Part shown: positions 11,561 through 23,203 of the stretch, piece after piece | Position numbering within the stretch: the stretch's first letter is position 1 | Layout of the letters: each line of letters opens with the position of its first letter | Source: Gracilaria domingensis | Taxonomy: Eukaryota; Rhodophyta; Florideophyceae; Gracilariales; Gracilariaceae | Length of the DNA stretch: 64,000 nucleotides | Assembly (NCBI GenBank): GCA_022539475.1 | Contig: VCMS01000013.1 | Coordinates: 248,001-312,000, forward strand | Reading direction: 5' to 3' | Program-made: the position numbers and the translations under genes | The notes under the pieces: model-generated | The model's database searches: none | The model's input: the letters and a program-made list of their open reading frames with translations, nothing else | Told to the model about the DNA's origin: nothing

Positions 11561-14500
11561 CGCGGTGAAGTGTCCTCGCTGCCGTGCACGCCCACCCCCG
11601 CGCCCCACGATGATCGTGGGGCACCCACGACGGGTGCCTCCGTAGCCTCCTGCCTCGCTGTGCCGAAAACGTACAGCAACAGTGAAAGACCTAATTGCAT
11701 GCTCATCATTCATTGTTTTCGCCTCCTTGTCAGCCCCACCCGCGCTCGCGCCCCTACTGCCATCATCAGCTGCCTCCGCCGCGTGCCCTCTACTTGCAGT
11801 TCATCCCAGTGCGTTTAGAGCCCTTCTCCGACAAGTATCGTCGTATCGGCATTCCTTCCGCAACGCACCGAAACAAACAGAGCACAAGACGTTTACCGTG
11901 CCGTCTCGTCAAGCGCTGGCCATTTGGAGCGCCCTGGAGATAATCTCGAGTCCGAGTCGCTCGTTTGTTGCCTCTTTACCATGTCCTACAACCCACGCCG
12001 TCTTTGGTCCCCGTCAAGGCGCGCGTCAATAATCCGCTCGCTCACGTTGTAGTCGTACACAAGAGCCGCGTTTCATCGCAGCTATCCCCATCAGGAACCG
12101 TACCAAACAATACACCTCGCCAACCCGCCCGGATGTGCCAGAATATGGGAGCATTATTCGCTCATTCGTTTTCAACCGTTTGCGACTGTGCACGCGCGCA
12201 ACCATGCAACTGATTCGTTTCACGAACACAGTCCCCTTGCCCCTGTTTTTTTTGTGACGTCAAAAATGCCACTTCTAGCTCAACATGGCCGTCCCGCCAG
12301 GATCATCGTGATGTGCACGCTTCCTGATTACGCACTTCTCCCAGGCGGCACAATGCATCCCACTAATACCATTGCCTTGTCCTCCGAGGATGGTTCGCGC
12401 CTCATCTTGTACACGAAATTACATCTTGATTACGAGCACTTTCGGGTACGCACCGCTCCATTTACAATCATCACGTACCTGTACCAGAGTGCTAACGTCG
12501 GAACGAGTACGATTATCTGCTCTGCTCACTTCCTGCTCGCGTATCCTCATCGCACGGTCTGCTCACCATAGCCCTATTCTCTCTATCCTGGTCAGCGAAA
12601 TGCATTGAGCTGCACAAAAGAAAACTGCAGTCTAAAAGTATCATGCGCAAGACTTGTGTCCTTTGTGGCACACTGTGAAACCGCTCTGGCGAAATGTGTT
12701 AGTAGTACCCTTGTAGACAATCATCAGGCCGACAGGCCAAACAAGAATGTCAGAGCGACGCAAGCTTACATGTAGGGGAAATAATAGTCAATTGCAAATC
12801 TTCGACAAGCGAGGACCATAGACTGAATCTTTGCACTGGCTTCCACGCGATAAAGAGCTTTCGGTCGGCGTAGTGAGTGCGTGCGCCCACCATTGGCTGA
12901 CGCACCGCCACTTTTCACTCATCAAGTAAAGAGGAGAAAGGACCAAGTCGCGGAAGGTTCTACACTTGTACCCTTCTCACTAGTTTTCTCCAAGCAAAGG
13001 AACGTCAAACGTCAAACGTCATAGGAAACGCACTGAATGATGCTCGTTGTCGCGTAAAATAAACGCCGACAACTTTTTCACAAGCGGAGGCGTGCGAAAG
13101 GGGTGCACGTGGCATGGGAACACGTTATTATGCGTTGAGGTTACGACCTCCATTTCTCCTGCGCACAATCTTGAACGCTTTGTAGGAGAGTGCATGAAGG
13201 CTGATTGCCAAACGTTGCCCTCACCAACGCGTGAATGGAAGGACTGTCGTTCCCCCTGGTATTTCTTCTTACTCTCGGCTGATAGAGTTCGCTATTTAAT
13301 GCATGGAAATAGATCAACGGATCTCTCGATAGAGAGACAGGACAGACGGGAGAGTTCCTTGACCTCACGCTCTTCAAGTGGCAGCTCGCTCTGTAAGACA
13401 AATTTGGATCATTCGAAAGGGATCAAACGAATGAATCGATCCCTGATTCACTGACGCAATTGCAATTCGTAATCTACACGTATAGGAGACCAGCAGTGTT
13501 GTTCTGTTCCGTTGTCCCACGCCAGTACTGCCCACCAGCCCACTGGGCAGTGAACCGAGATACTTGAATATGCAAGATATACAAAATACATGGCATATCA
13601 CTGATTACGTAGATACTGTTGTGTATTCTAGGTCATTAAATGATAAAATTTTTATCGAGTAGCGTCCGAGTTAACGTTCCCCCGTGGTGAGCTTCGAGCC
13701 TTCCGCAATGCTCAAAAGTGGTGAGAAACTGAAGGGAGATTGCCATTTCAAAGCGAATATCGTGAAATTAAGCTCGCACAGATTCATAATAATTGTGTAT
13801 TGCCAGACCAGCCATGCGCTTACTCCAAGCATATGGCCGGTGGTATGGAAAGCAGTACAACTTTGGTTGGAAGCTTTGGGCTCGAAAGGTTGAGGCTGGG
13901 TGGGCCAGTAAGGTGGGACAGTAAGGTGGTTTACGATACCTGATACGAAAAAAAAAGAGTGCTGCGGCTATTCGGCGGTGAGCGATACACGGGAAGATGA
14001 ATTTACGGGTGCAGTACAGACATTGTAGCGAGCCAAGAAGACAGTTGCTACAGACTCAGCATCTCAAGAGAAGACAAGGACTATAAAGGCGAAGAGTAAG
14101 TGATACCACGCTAGAGATATTTTTGGTGCGTGGTGGAGATGTTGACATGGACGGCGCATGAAATGAATCAACGAGGTCGCTGTAGTCAGCGCTTTCGATT
14201 CACAAAAATGAGAGGCGCAAAATACCTTCGGTAGTGTAGTGCCAAATGCGCTCCCTGTAACTGCATTACTTTGCGCAGTAAACCAGTGCGGTGGCGACAA
14301 CGCACGAAACGCACTCCGAGACATGATGTCGTTTTTCGCCCAATTCTTCTGTCGTGACAGGTCAGTGGAGCGATTGAAGTGCTGGAGAGATTGCAGCGTT
14401 CTCCAACCCCTGTCCAATTTCGGGTGGAATGAAGAAGAACACCCAATGCCAACGTCTGTTTCTTGGCGCACCCTAACAATCGATACAATCGCCGGTGCCG

Positions 14501-15368
14501 AAGAAGAAGGCTGCGACGTGTGCATGGGTCAACGGGTGTGGAATGGTCAAACGCGGAGCAAACAATGGCGGCGTGACATACGTGTGACACTCAACGTCTG
14601 CGTTACACGTAAACAACCACACCACCGTTACGGTGGCACCGCATAAAATTCACCGCATCTTGTTTCTTCAGTTGCAACCGAATTGAAGCAGCTGGTCACT
14701 CAATGCGATCGAGGAAAGCAGTTCTTCCCGCGGAACAGACTGTTCCGCGAGGAGAAGGCGAGACGCTTTTGCGCTCAGACGCAAGTTGAAACGGTATTGA
14801 AATCTAGCGGAAGATATTGTGACAGATATCTTTTAAATCATGGCGCGCGATTGCAACCGACGGTTACCACCCTGACGAGCTGCTGTATCTTGGAACACCA
14901 GCTCGCGACTGATTACAGAACACTGCCACAGATGATAAACAAGTGACATCGCGTCATGGCTTGGTGGGCACCGTAAACAAGCTGTTCGCCGTGACATGCG
15001 TGACGCGCGCAAATTGCGTGACGGATACGGCGAGCGCTTTCGCGCAAGCAATAGTGCCACATCTTTGCTCTTCTCAGAAGAGTCTTCTGTGTGTGACAGC
15101 CCTTGCAAGTATTCACCTGTCTTATCTCCGTGCGCTCAGCCATTTATCGATGCATCTCACTTACAATGGCGTGTTTAAAGCCAACCCAAATTCGCCCATC
15201 AACCGGCTGGCTGTAAACCCTTTTCTATCTCCAAGCCGCGCTGTCCTCGTACAAATTCCCGCAGTCTACCTTCGTATAATGCCGCCGGCTCCCTGGAGCG
15301 CCGCTCAACTTCCTTTCGGGTTGGGTCTGCCATCCTGCAGCACTGGACCCTGACTTCTGCCCTCTAGA
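11561..15368. other. Intergenic region between head-to-head paralogues
   Basis: 3.8 kb with scattered short frames (for example 12188-12571 and 14239-14646), none recognisable. A second TGACGTCA lies near 12256 and a 21-bp perfect palindrome at 14729-14749. The last few hundred bases are presumably the promoter and 5' UTR of the gene at 15369. A small spliced gene cannot be excluded. Confidence 0.45.
14729..14749. repeat. Perfect 21-bp palindrome
   Basis: Ten-base arms CGCGGAACAG and CTGTTCCGCG around a single central A. Confidence 0.85.
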
Positions 15369-18300
15369 ATGGCCGCGGTACAGCTCCTTTTGTATGCTGT
15401 GTTGCTCACTGCGCTTTACCGCCTCGTCTCTTCGGCAGCCACCTCGGCATTCGTGGACGCTGGCTCCTCATTTGATGTCTTCGTGCCGGGCACATCCAAA
15501 TTTTTCGATCCCGCCGTCTTCACGGGAACAACAAACTTCTTTGGGAGAGTGTTTCGCGCCGGTCGGAAAGGAACCGATTTCACCTATTCTTTTGACCTTG
15601 ACCCTGGAGGCTATAACGTAGTCCTCGGCTTCGCCGAATACGTCGACGAATATTGTGCAAACGGTGAACGCATCTTTAATGTATACGTCAATGATGAGAT
15701 TCAGCTCGAGGGCCTGGATGTCTTCGATTCTGCTGGTGGTTGCTTCAAGGGGTGGGAGACCACTATTTCTGCTACCGTCGCTTCTGTCGATACCAAGCCA
15801 CTCACTATTCGCTTTGAGTCTATCATGAATCCGGCAATGATTAGCATCATCAGCATATCCACCGCCGCCACTGGCTGTGTTCCCGTGTCCGATACGGGCG
15901 CATTTGCCGACGGTGAGGATCATGCTGCACATTCTGTGCCGGGCACATACCCGCCCCAACTTAATGCCAATTCACCCAAATCTTACGTCGATATCGATGG
16001 AAACGGCATGGAATCTGTCTTCATTGATGGCAGTGGAAGCCATACTCACTTCTTCGACAGTGCCAACAACATCGTCGGTCGCCTGACTGATTATACGTGG
16101 ACCATCGTGGAAACAGGTCAGGTTATTTCCAAGACCGTAAGCTTCTTCTACAACTTTCCGTTGGGCACAACTAGGCTCAAGCTCGCAGTTGTCGATAATT
16201 CCTGTACCATGGATGAAGCAGAGACTACCGTCACTGTCACGGGCGCTATTCAGCAAGGCGTGTATTGTTACTACTATCAGGGTCTGCCGAAAATAATTGG
16301 AGGTGATCCCTTGGGAACTCCTCAGTTCGCAGCAGTTTCGAGCACACCAAATCTAGGCTTCCCATCTTTCTCATTCAGTGGCGGCCAGTTTGTTGCACGC
16401 TGCTTCTTCTTCCTAGAGATTGATCAGGGTGTAGAGGAAGGCTCCGTAGCAGTCTCAGCCGGTGGCGGTGTGGCTCGCGTCTATAAAGGAGAAGATCTTC
16501 TACTGGATACGCAAGGAATGTCGTCAACTGACACAGAGCTCCCAGTCGGCTTGCTTGGTTTGGAAATCATTTTTGAGCGTACCGCCCCGGCCCAAACAGC
16601 TGCTGTCATGTTTAAGGTGCAAGGTTCAGTGCCCGCTGCTTCCAAGGTCTTCTATGATCAGCGGGAGGTTCTGCCTATCCTATCCTCTCTTTCACCCTCT
16701 GACGGATCGAATGCCGGTGGAACTTCCGTGAAGGTCTCCGGGTTTGGTTTGTTCCAACCGTTAACTGTCACGTTTGGGGGCACAACTGTAAGCGTTGGGG
16801 GGCAAGTGACCCCGTCCCAATTTTTCGTGACATCTCCTCCGGCAGGATCTGCAACAGATGCCGAGCTATTCGTCACTACTGCCTCTGGACTTTCTAGCAA
16901 CTCTCTTAGCTTTTCTTACGGCAGTACATGCGAGTCTATTGGTTTTGATGAGGTAGACATGAAAGCCCAGGGCGGAGGCCCTGTGAACTTCTTGCAGCAA
17001 CCTACATCTGTGGCTGTCGGAGGGGATGGCAAGCTGTACATGGGCACAACAGGATCCACTGTTCAAGTACTGGGGTACAATGCACAGTCTTTGGTCGTCA
17101 CATCTCATTGTTACTCAAAACCAGTTTTAGACCTTAACATCAAGAAAGGTTCAATGCCTGCTCAACGTGATATATTGGGCATTGCTCTAGACCCAAGGGA
17201 TCAGACGCCGAGGCCATATGTCAGCACCAGTACGCTTTTCTGGTTTGCAAGGAATCGAGTTGACCCTTCAAACACGGCAGCATGGAGAAACGGTGCTATT
17301 GAACGGTTGAAACCGGGCAGCGATCCCAGTGACTCGAAAGTATGCTTGGTTTTTGATAAGCGCATTGTATCTGGTCTTCCTGTTGCCAATTTTGATCATG
17401 CAATTAACAGTATTGTCTTCACGCAAGATGGTGACTTGCTTATTGCAGTCGGCAGCTTTACAAATGCGGGTTTACCACATTATCGAGCAGGTAATTATTG
17501 GGAAACCACGTTGTCTGCTGCCGTTCTCATTGCCAAACTGAGCAAGGGGAATTCATTTGATGGAGCCATCAAGTACTCGAATCCAGACGTGCCTGATCTT
17601 GCCAAACAAATATCAGGAGATGTCGAACTGTACTCTTCGGGACACAGGAACACATTCGGTATGACAATGGCAAGAAGTGGAAACGTCTATGGTGTCGACC
17701 AAGGGAGCAATTGTGATTTCGGAAATACTGCGACTGCTTGCAATGAGTATAGCGCTGCGGCATTCGCGGACTACGACAGGGAAGGAGACACAGCTTGGCC
17801 TGGTAGGGTGGAACACGGCTGTGCCCGAGCTCCATTCTCTATCAGTCGCCCCGATAAAGTGCTTCACATCACAAGGGGTAGCTTCTTCGGACATCCCAAT
17901 CTACAACGTGGTGGAGGAGAATGTGCTTGGATTGACGCCTTCGATGGTTTAACAGCAGATGACAAACCTGCTCCGGCGAGCTATAAGAGCCACATGGCCA
18001 CAGTGAAGAGTTCAGTGACAGGAATCAGAGAGTACGGTAGCAACCACTTTTGCGGGAATCTGAGAGGAAACATTATCATGTCAACCTACAGAGAAGGAAA
18101 TATATACCGTATGGGAGTGAACGGAGGCTCTAGAACTAGTGGACCGGATACGTTTGCCGTCGGTGGCGGATTGTCTTTTGTCGAGAACCAACTGGGCGAC
18201 ATTATTTTCCCGAAGTTTGACCAGCAGAGAGTTATCGTTCTTCGGCCCCGTGTGGCTCCCAAGTCCGGTGTTTACTTAGCGAACGCCGTTCCCTGGCGTC

Positions 18301-18521
18301 ATGGACGAGGGGGAGGAACAAAAGTTGTCATTGGGGGTCAGAACTTTGGCCAGGCGCCGTCAGTAACTGTTGGAGGATCAACATGTGGTGTGACGTTCAG
18401 CTCAAGTACTGAAATTGTCTGCACTGTCCCACCTTCTGGTCCTGGACTGAAAGATATTGTTGTGTCATCTGGCGGAAGCTCCGCCACCTTATCAAGAGCC
18501 CTCTTGTACATGAACGCATAA
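15369..18521 (+). CDS. Secreted malectin, PKD, TIG, GSDH propeller, TIG protein
   Basis: A 1050-aa paralogue of the 6591-10877 product. The ATG begins a signal peptide (MAAVQLLLYAVLLTALYRLV). It has one malectin-like module (about 28-165, with FTYSFDLDPGGYNVVLGFAE), a PKD-like domain (186-293), a Cys/Tyr-rich middle segment with CYYYQGL, a TIG domain (434-517), a glucose/sorbosone-dehydrogenase-like propeller (about 519-960, retaining the DH of the family His motif in NFDHAINSIVFTQDGD), and a C-terminal TIG domain. Similarity to the neighbour is collinear from the malectin module to the C-terminus, so the pair arose by inverted duplication followed by gain or loss of two malectin modules. Predicted location is extracellular or cell wall. 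Sugar binding is inferred from the fold; enzyme activity is unproven. Confidence 0.85.
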   Translation: MAAVQLLLYAVLLTALYRLVSSAATSAFVDAGSSFDVFVPGTSKFFDPAVFTGTTNFFGRVFRAGRKGTDFTYSFDLDPGGYNVVLGFAEYVDEYCANGERIFNVYVNDEIQLEGLDVFDSAGGCFKGWETTISATVASVDTKPLTIRFESIMNPAMISIISISTAATGCVPVSDTGAFADGEDHAAHSVPGTYPPQLNANSPKSYVDIDGNGMESVFIDGSGSHTHFFDSANNIVGRLTDYTWTIVETGQVISKTVSFFYNFPLGTTRLKLAVVDNSCTMDEAETTVTVTGAIQQGVYCYYYQGLPKIIGGDPLGTPQFAAVSSTPNLGFPSFSFSGGQFVARCFFFLEIDQGVEEGSVAVSAGGGVARVYKGEDLLLDTQGMSSTDTELPVGLLGLEIIFERTAPAQTAAVMFKVQGSVPAASKVFYDQREVLPILSSLSPSDGSNAGGTSVKVSGFGLFQPLTVTFGGTTVSVGGQVTPSQFFVTSPPAGSATDAELFVTTASGLSSNSLSFSYGSTCESIGFDEVDMKAQGGGPVNFLQQPTSVAVGGDGKLYMGTTGSTVQVLGYNAQSLVVTSHCYSKPVLDLNIKKGSMPAQRDILGIALDPRDQTPRPYVSTSTLFWFARNRVDPSNTAAWRNGAIERLKPGSDPSDSKVCLVFDKRIVSGLPVANFDHAINSIVFTQDGDLLIAVGSFTNAGLPHYRAGNYWETTLSAAVLIAKLSKGNSFDGAIKYSNPDVPDLAKQISGDVELYSSGHRNTFGMTMARSGNVYGVDQGSNCDFGNTATACNEYSAAAFADYDREGDTAWPGRVEHGCARAPFSISRPDKVLHITRGSFFGHPNLQRGGGECAWIDAFDGLTADDKPAPASYKSHMATVKSSVTGIREYGSNHFCGNLRGNIIMSTYREGNIYRMGVNGGSRTSGPDTFAVGGGLSFVENQLGDIIFPKFDQQRVIVLRPRVAPKSGVYLANAVPWRHGRGGGTKVVIGGQNFGQAPSVTVGGSTCGVTFSSSTEIVCTVPPSGPGLKDIVVSSGGSSATLSRALLYMNA

Positions 18522-19807
18522 CTTTCCGCAAGACATGACGAAAGGACTCTCATCTAGTTTTGAAACAATGCAGAGCGCCAGTAGCACATGAGCAAGCAGT
18601 CGAATTCACCGTAACACGCAGAGTACGGGTTGTACATTCTTGAACCATAAAGATTGAAAAGCTTTTCAACTACAAGGCTCCTTATCCTACTTCAGAGGTC
18701 ATAATAGTGATCCATTTGGGGGCTCGTTATGAGCCTCTTCTTCCGCGAGACTAAGGATTGCAATTCCGCTTCGAACAACTTCAACGAATTTTTCGATATC
18801 CTTACATGCCGTGGGGCATGCCGCTCGATCATGATCAACGAAACGAGTTACAAAGGTTTTGTCATCCTGAGGCTTCCTAGAAGAGCTAAACTGAACTTAT
18901 TCGGAAATGCATCTGCTACCTTCGTAGATATATCTCTTCTCATAAAGTAAAGTACATCAGTTCAGTTCCGTAATTGTTGTCTACAACTTGGTTTGGAACG
19001 CTTCTGCTGATATACATGTTCTCTGACCGGGAAGACCACATCTTCCGCAAACCGCTTTGCAACCATCTCCTTCCAGTCTATCTGAAGTTCATGGCGAGGA
19101 GAAAGACTCAAACTTCCTGACGCAGCTGACGCAGTCGTTTTACCACATTGTATAATTTTGCAATTCGAGTTATTGAAGTCTTCAACGTTTGCTTTGCTGC
19201 AACGAGGGACTGTTTGTACTTTGGAGGAAGACTGATGTTGGTCTGAACAATCTCTATTCACGCCATTTTCAAGGGAAACGTTTCTTCTCGCTCCCAGTCT
19301 TCTCGTCGATGTTGGAAAGGATTATGTGACAGATCATGCAGCATCAACAGCACGGTGTTGTTCCAAAGAGCATGGTGCGCCACCCGGTGGCAGTGCCAGT
19401 GGCAGTGCTTCCTGGTGGCGCACCACCGTGGCACATAATTTAGAGGTTATAATAATAAAAATGAACCTCTATTTAATAATGAAGTTCATTAGATGCGTCC
19501 ATCCGTGACACGTATTCCGTGTTGCTTCGTGGTGAACGACCACTTTCCCACACAGCGCATGTTTGTCTTCGACCCTTGTTCTCCTTTCTCCGGTAGTGCG
19601 CGTGGGGACATTCATCATCCAAGAAGCCCGCGAGGAGCAAGGAAACTTATCTCAGGGTCAAGTTTAACCTCTGGGTTTGCTTCTGCTGCTGCTCAACGAA
19701 TCGCAGGACTCCCCGTTCTACTCCCTGGTCTAGGACTTCATTTGCACCCTTGCATCTCTTGAAGTAGTCACTTTCGAATCCGGGCTTCTTTCCCAACAAG
19801 ATTCAAA
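18522..19807. other. Intergenic region before CDC73
   Basis: 1.3 kb. It contains a hairpin element at 19321-19439 and a small inverted repeat AGAGGTT/AACCTCT just after it. Small frames (18729-18950 plus; 18962-19261 minus, no ATG) are not recognised. Confidence 0.5.
19321..19439. repeat. Hairpin (MITE-like) element
   Basis: Nested inverted repeats: outer ATTATGTG (19321-19328) against CACATAAT (19432-19439); CACGGTG against CACCGTG; inner GGTGCGCCACC (19374-19384) against GGTGGCGCACC (19414-19424). The core between the inner arms carries short GGCAGTG repeats. The size and nested structure suit a small foldback or MITE; target-site duplication is not clear. Confidence 0.5.
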
Positions 19808-21211
19808 ATGGTGGCTGCATCAGATGAGCCTTTGGCCGAACTACGTCGAGCAATAATTGGGCGGAAAAGCATCTCCATGGACGAAGTCCATATCATCATT
19901 AATGCAAACACACGCTTAGACAAAGCAACTGCGACTGAGTTTCATTCAATGAGGGGCCGAGGCACACCGTATGCGCTTGCGACACTCTACTTGCAATATA
20001 CACACCACGACAAGCCCTACACTGAATACTACAAGGCGTGTGATAAAGAAAAGACCGGTCATGTTCTACCAGTTGACAAGCGCGATGTTGTTGCCTATCT
20101 TCGCGGAGAAATCGACACTTGCCCAAACATTGAGATTCCAAAATCCGAAGCGAACAAGTCTAACTCGGTGACGGCAAGATTTGGACAGGTTCCAAAACCT
20201 TCAACAAAGCCATCTGAGGACGAAATAAGCAAGGGCAAACGGGAACCTACGAAGTCAGCTGCGTCTATTTCGGCACATCCGGAGAAGGAAAAGTTCTCAT
20301 TCGCCCAATATCGTAATCGAGTTCGCGATCAGCGCTCGCTGGACTCTATAATGCTCGTGAAGGATCTAGACTTCACTAGTCTCCGGGAAAAGCTCAATCA
20401 GCATGTGACTGATTCTAAAAATGGAAAGATTGTACAGGGAGATAATGACCAAGGGAACGATGCACAACCTGCGTATGACCCGCGTGGAGATCGCTACACT
20501 AGCAATGAAGAACGGTTCTGGAGAGAAAACATGGGTTCGGACTTCCAGAATCTCGGAATCGATATGAGTGGTTCGTTTAAGGATAACCCGTTAACAGCTG
20601 GTCCTTCGAATTCAAATTCTCAGAAGAGGAGCAACGATGCCTTGAATCCAAGGCCGAGGAAAAGCTCGCCCCCAAAGAGGCCAAAACGAGTCCAAAATGG
20701 TGCTGTTCCTATCATCATTGTTCCAGTTGGGTTCAATAACCTTATTTGTCATGCGAATGCGGTGGAATTCTTTCAGAATAGCCACTTCGTTTCCACAGAG
20801 GAGCTTGTAAAGAGGAACGTAGCTCCGATCAGCAAGGTAACCCGAGAGGAACTGAATCGGGTACCCGGTGGGAATTGTTCAAGGGCAAAATATTACATCG
20901 TAAGTAATCCCAGCAGACTTGCATCCGACGAGTGGGACAACGTTGTAGCTGCGGTTTGCAGTGGACGGGAATGGCAGTTCAAGAACTGGCCTATCTACGG
21001 CGGTGGGGTGAAAGAATTGTTCCGGAAGATTCACGCTGTGCATTTTCATTACGACGATAGAGCTCCAGTCGGAGATATTGAGTCTTGGCCCATTAAGAAG
21101 TTCGCAATCTCGCGTTCACGACGACACACTGACCCCCAGGTGAGCTCTCAGTTTTGGAGTTCATTAGATGAGTTTCTGAGACGCGGAAAAGGGAAGTACC
21201 TTCGCTACTAA
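19808..21211 (+). CDS. CDC73: CDC73/parafibromin, PAF1 complex subunit
   Basis: A 467-aa nuclear protein. The C-terminal domain (about 300-467) matches the Ras-like fold of CDC73: it opens with PIIIVPVGFNNLICHANAVE, continues with FVSTEEL, then WQFKNWPI and a phenylalanine-rich FRKIHAVHFHYDD. The N-terminal part has the family's RKDVVAYL-type helix (KRDVVAYLRGEID, about 96-108). The middle is polar and basic with a KRPKR nuclear localisation cluster near 290. CDC73 joins PAF1, LEO1 and CTR9 on elongating RNA polymerase II and promotes histone modification and 3'-end processing. The length is between yeast (393) and human (531). The start ATG follows AAA at -3 to -1. No intron is seen. Confidence 0.9.
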   Translation: MVAASDEPLAELRRAIIGRKSISMDEVHIIINANTRLDKATATEFHSMRGRGTPYALATLYLQYTHHDKPYTEYYKACDKEKTGHVLPVDKRDVVAYLRGEIDTCPNIEIPKSEANKSNSVTARFGQVPKPSTKPSEDEISKGKREPTKSAASISAHPEKEKFSFAQYRNRVRDQRSLDSIMLVKDLDFTSLREKLNQHVTDSKNGKIVQGDNDQGNDAQPAYDPRGDRYTSNEERFWRENMGSDFQNLGIDMSGSFKDNPLTAGPSNSNSQKRSNDALNPRPRKSSPPKRPKRVQNGAVPIIIVPVGFNNLICHANAVEFFQNSHFVSTEELVKRNVAPISKVTREELNRVPGGNCSRAKYYIVSNPSRLASDEWDNVVAAVCSGREWQFKNWPIYGGGVKELFRKIHAVHFHYDDRAPVGDIESWPIKKFAISRSRRHTDPQVSSQFWSSLDEFLRRGKGKYLRY

Positions 21212-23203
21212 GTATGCCATACACGAAATGTCCTTGTGTTCAATTGAAGTCCATAGAAGTGGGTTTGGATATCAAGACTAGCCTTGTCGCTTGACTTGAA
21301 CGCAGCCAAAGATTGTCGGCACATACGCATGGTCTTTCGATAGACAAAGAGAAGAAGGTAAACGAGAGAGTTGATGGACTTGTAAGAAGTGTTCTCTCAA
21401 TTCCTTTGCTCTTGCAGATCCAGATTCCGGTTGACTATGCCGATGTGGGAGCGGTCTTGAAATGCAAAGCGAAGAGAAAACCCGTTGCTCAGCATTGCTT
21501 GGAAAGTTGACGACCAGCACGAGGCAGGAAAGTCGGAAGTTGTGCTTGCGCAATTCTCGACAGGGTACGTTCCAGCGCTCTATCCGCTGTCTTCATACGT
21601 CAACAAGAAGACCCTACGATGCGAACGTGGTGTAGATGTGCACAAGGACTCAAGCACGTACTGTTCCGATTGTCCGCTCACAAACATATGCCGTAGAAAC
21701 GAACTACCTACAGTATGCGAGACGAAAGACGAACAATGATAGATATGATTAAGCAGTGAAGTTTTTGGCCTTCATTAGGAGAGAGAGGTAAACATGAATA
21801 GTGGAGCTCTCACTACTTCGAAATAAGGAGTAGAGGGCCATACAAAAAAGAAGATGATGAAGAAGGTAAACACAAGAGTCTTTCCTTGGCCCCAAATTTG
21901 GAGTGAGGTCTCTTTAGATGAAACCGTCCGCTCCACCATCCCCTCTACCAGAAAGTTCTTGTACTCAAACATCATTTGTTTTGCGTCTTCCTGTAAGATT
22001 TGAAGTTTCACCGCAGCCTGACGTCTGGGGCTCGTGTGTACCCTTGCGACACGAGGACTTTCTCTTTCAAGATTGAGTACAGGGTATTTTCATTACATGC
22101 GTATTCAGCTTCTTCGAACGTTTAGTTCTTGGTAGTGCTGGCGTGCAGTGCAATTCATTTCAAACGCTATTGTTCCAACTGAGAGGCGGATGCAATTTTC
22201 GACGCAACCTTTAGCACCGCGTAAACAACTTGGCGACAAGAAGAAACAACACAGCCCTGGGGGCAAGGGAGCGAAATGTGCAAGACGTTCCAAAGGAGTT
22301 CAGTTTACAACACAGCTATTGAAGTTTCTACGCTACCTAAGCCGATCGGGCACCCACCCGAGTCGACTACCTGCCCAGCCTCAGATTCAACTCTACTTTT
22401 CTCCTGGGCGAGGGATGTTAGCATGTGAAGGCGAGCCGGGCAAGGAACAAGGCGTTGGGGTCATTGGCATGAAGAAGAGGCGGCTTTTATACTACTCGTG
22501 AAGGAAGCGCCGTGGATACACTTCTGTCGTGGGCTGCTTTCATTGGCCATCAGGCACAGTCCGTCATCATGATGATGACGGACTGTGCCTGCAATGCAGA
22601 CTGCGTTCCCTACTCTGTGAGCCCTCTGGGGGTCCTGACATACCAAGGGTATTCTAAGTTAGAATTTCGAACTGCGTGTACAAGGTTCAGGGAAAATGGT
22701 GCCCCCGGACTTGTCATTGTCACGATGATATCTGATTGTGGAAATCATTCGGTTTCATCACTCAGGGCCTGAGTCAGGGGCAACAGCCTGTTTGTCTTTG
22801 TTCTTTGCTTCTCTATCAGCGATGCGCTTTCGGTAATGCGTGTTTTGCTCTAGAGAGCAGGATCTGCTGCGTTTGTTTTGTCCAAAGCGTCAAAACGTCC
22901 GGTGTACCGCTCATGAGCCCCCACATTGAGTCAATCACATCATCAAAACGGTGTGCGGAATGGCAGATTCAACTTGACCGGTTGCTTTGCGCCACGTCCG
23001 GAGGGATTCTATCGCTTATGAGAACACAGATGTCTTCAAGACAATGAATATCCATCTTCAGAAAATATAGACGCCAACAGCAAAACGGATTTACAACTGC
23101 ACAAGAACGAGTTTGCCAATAACAACTTTCTACTGTATTACGATTCCAAGCGCAACTAAACCTCGTACAAAGCGTCATCGCATTGAGAATGATATAGGCT
23201 TAC
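21212..23203. other. Intergenic region between convergent genes
   Basis: 2 kb between CDC73 and the glycosyltransferase. Only short frames without recognisable homology are present, plus a 41-bp perfect palindrome at 22551-22591. Confidence 0.5.
22551..22591. repeat. 41-bp perfect palindrome
   Basis: Twenty-base arms around a single central G (22571), reading CAGGCACAGTCC outward on both strands. It could extrude as a cruciform or fold as a hairpin RNA. Confidence 0.9.
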
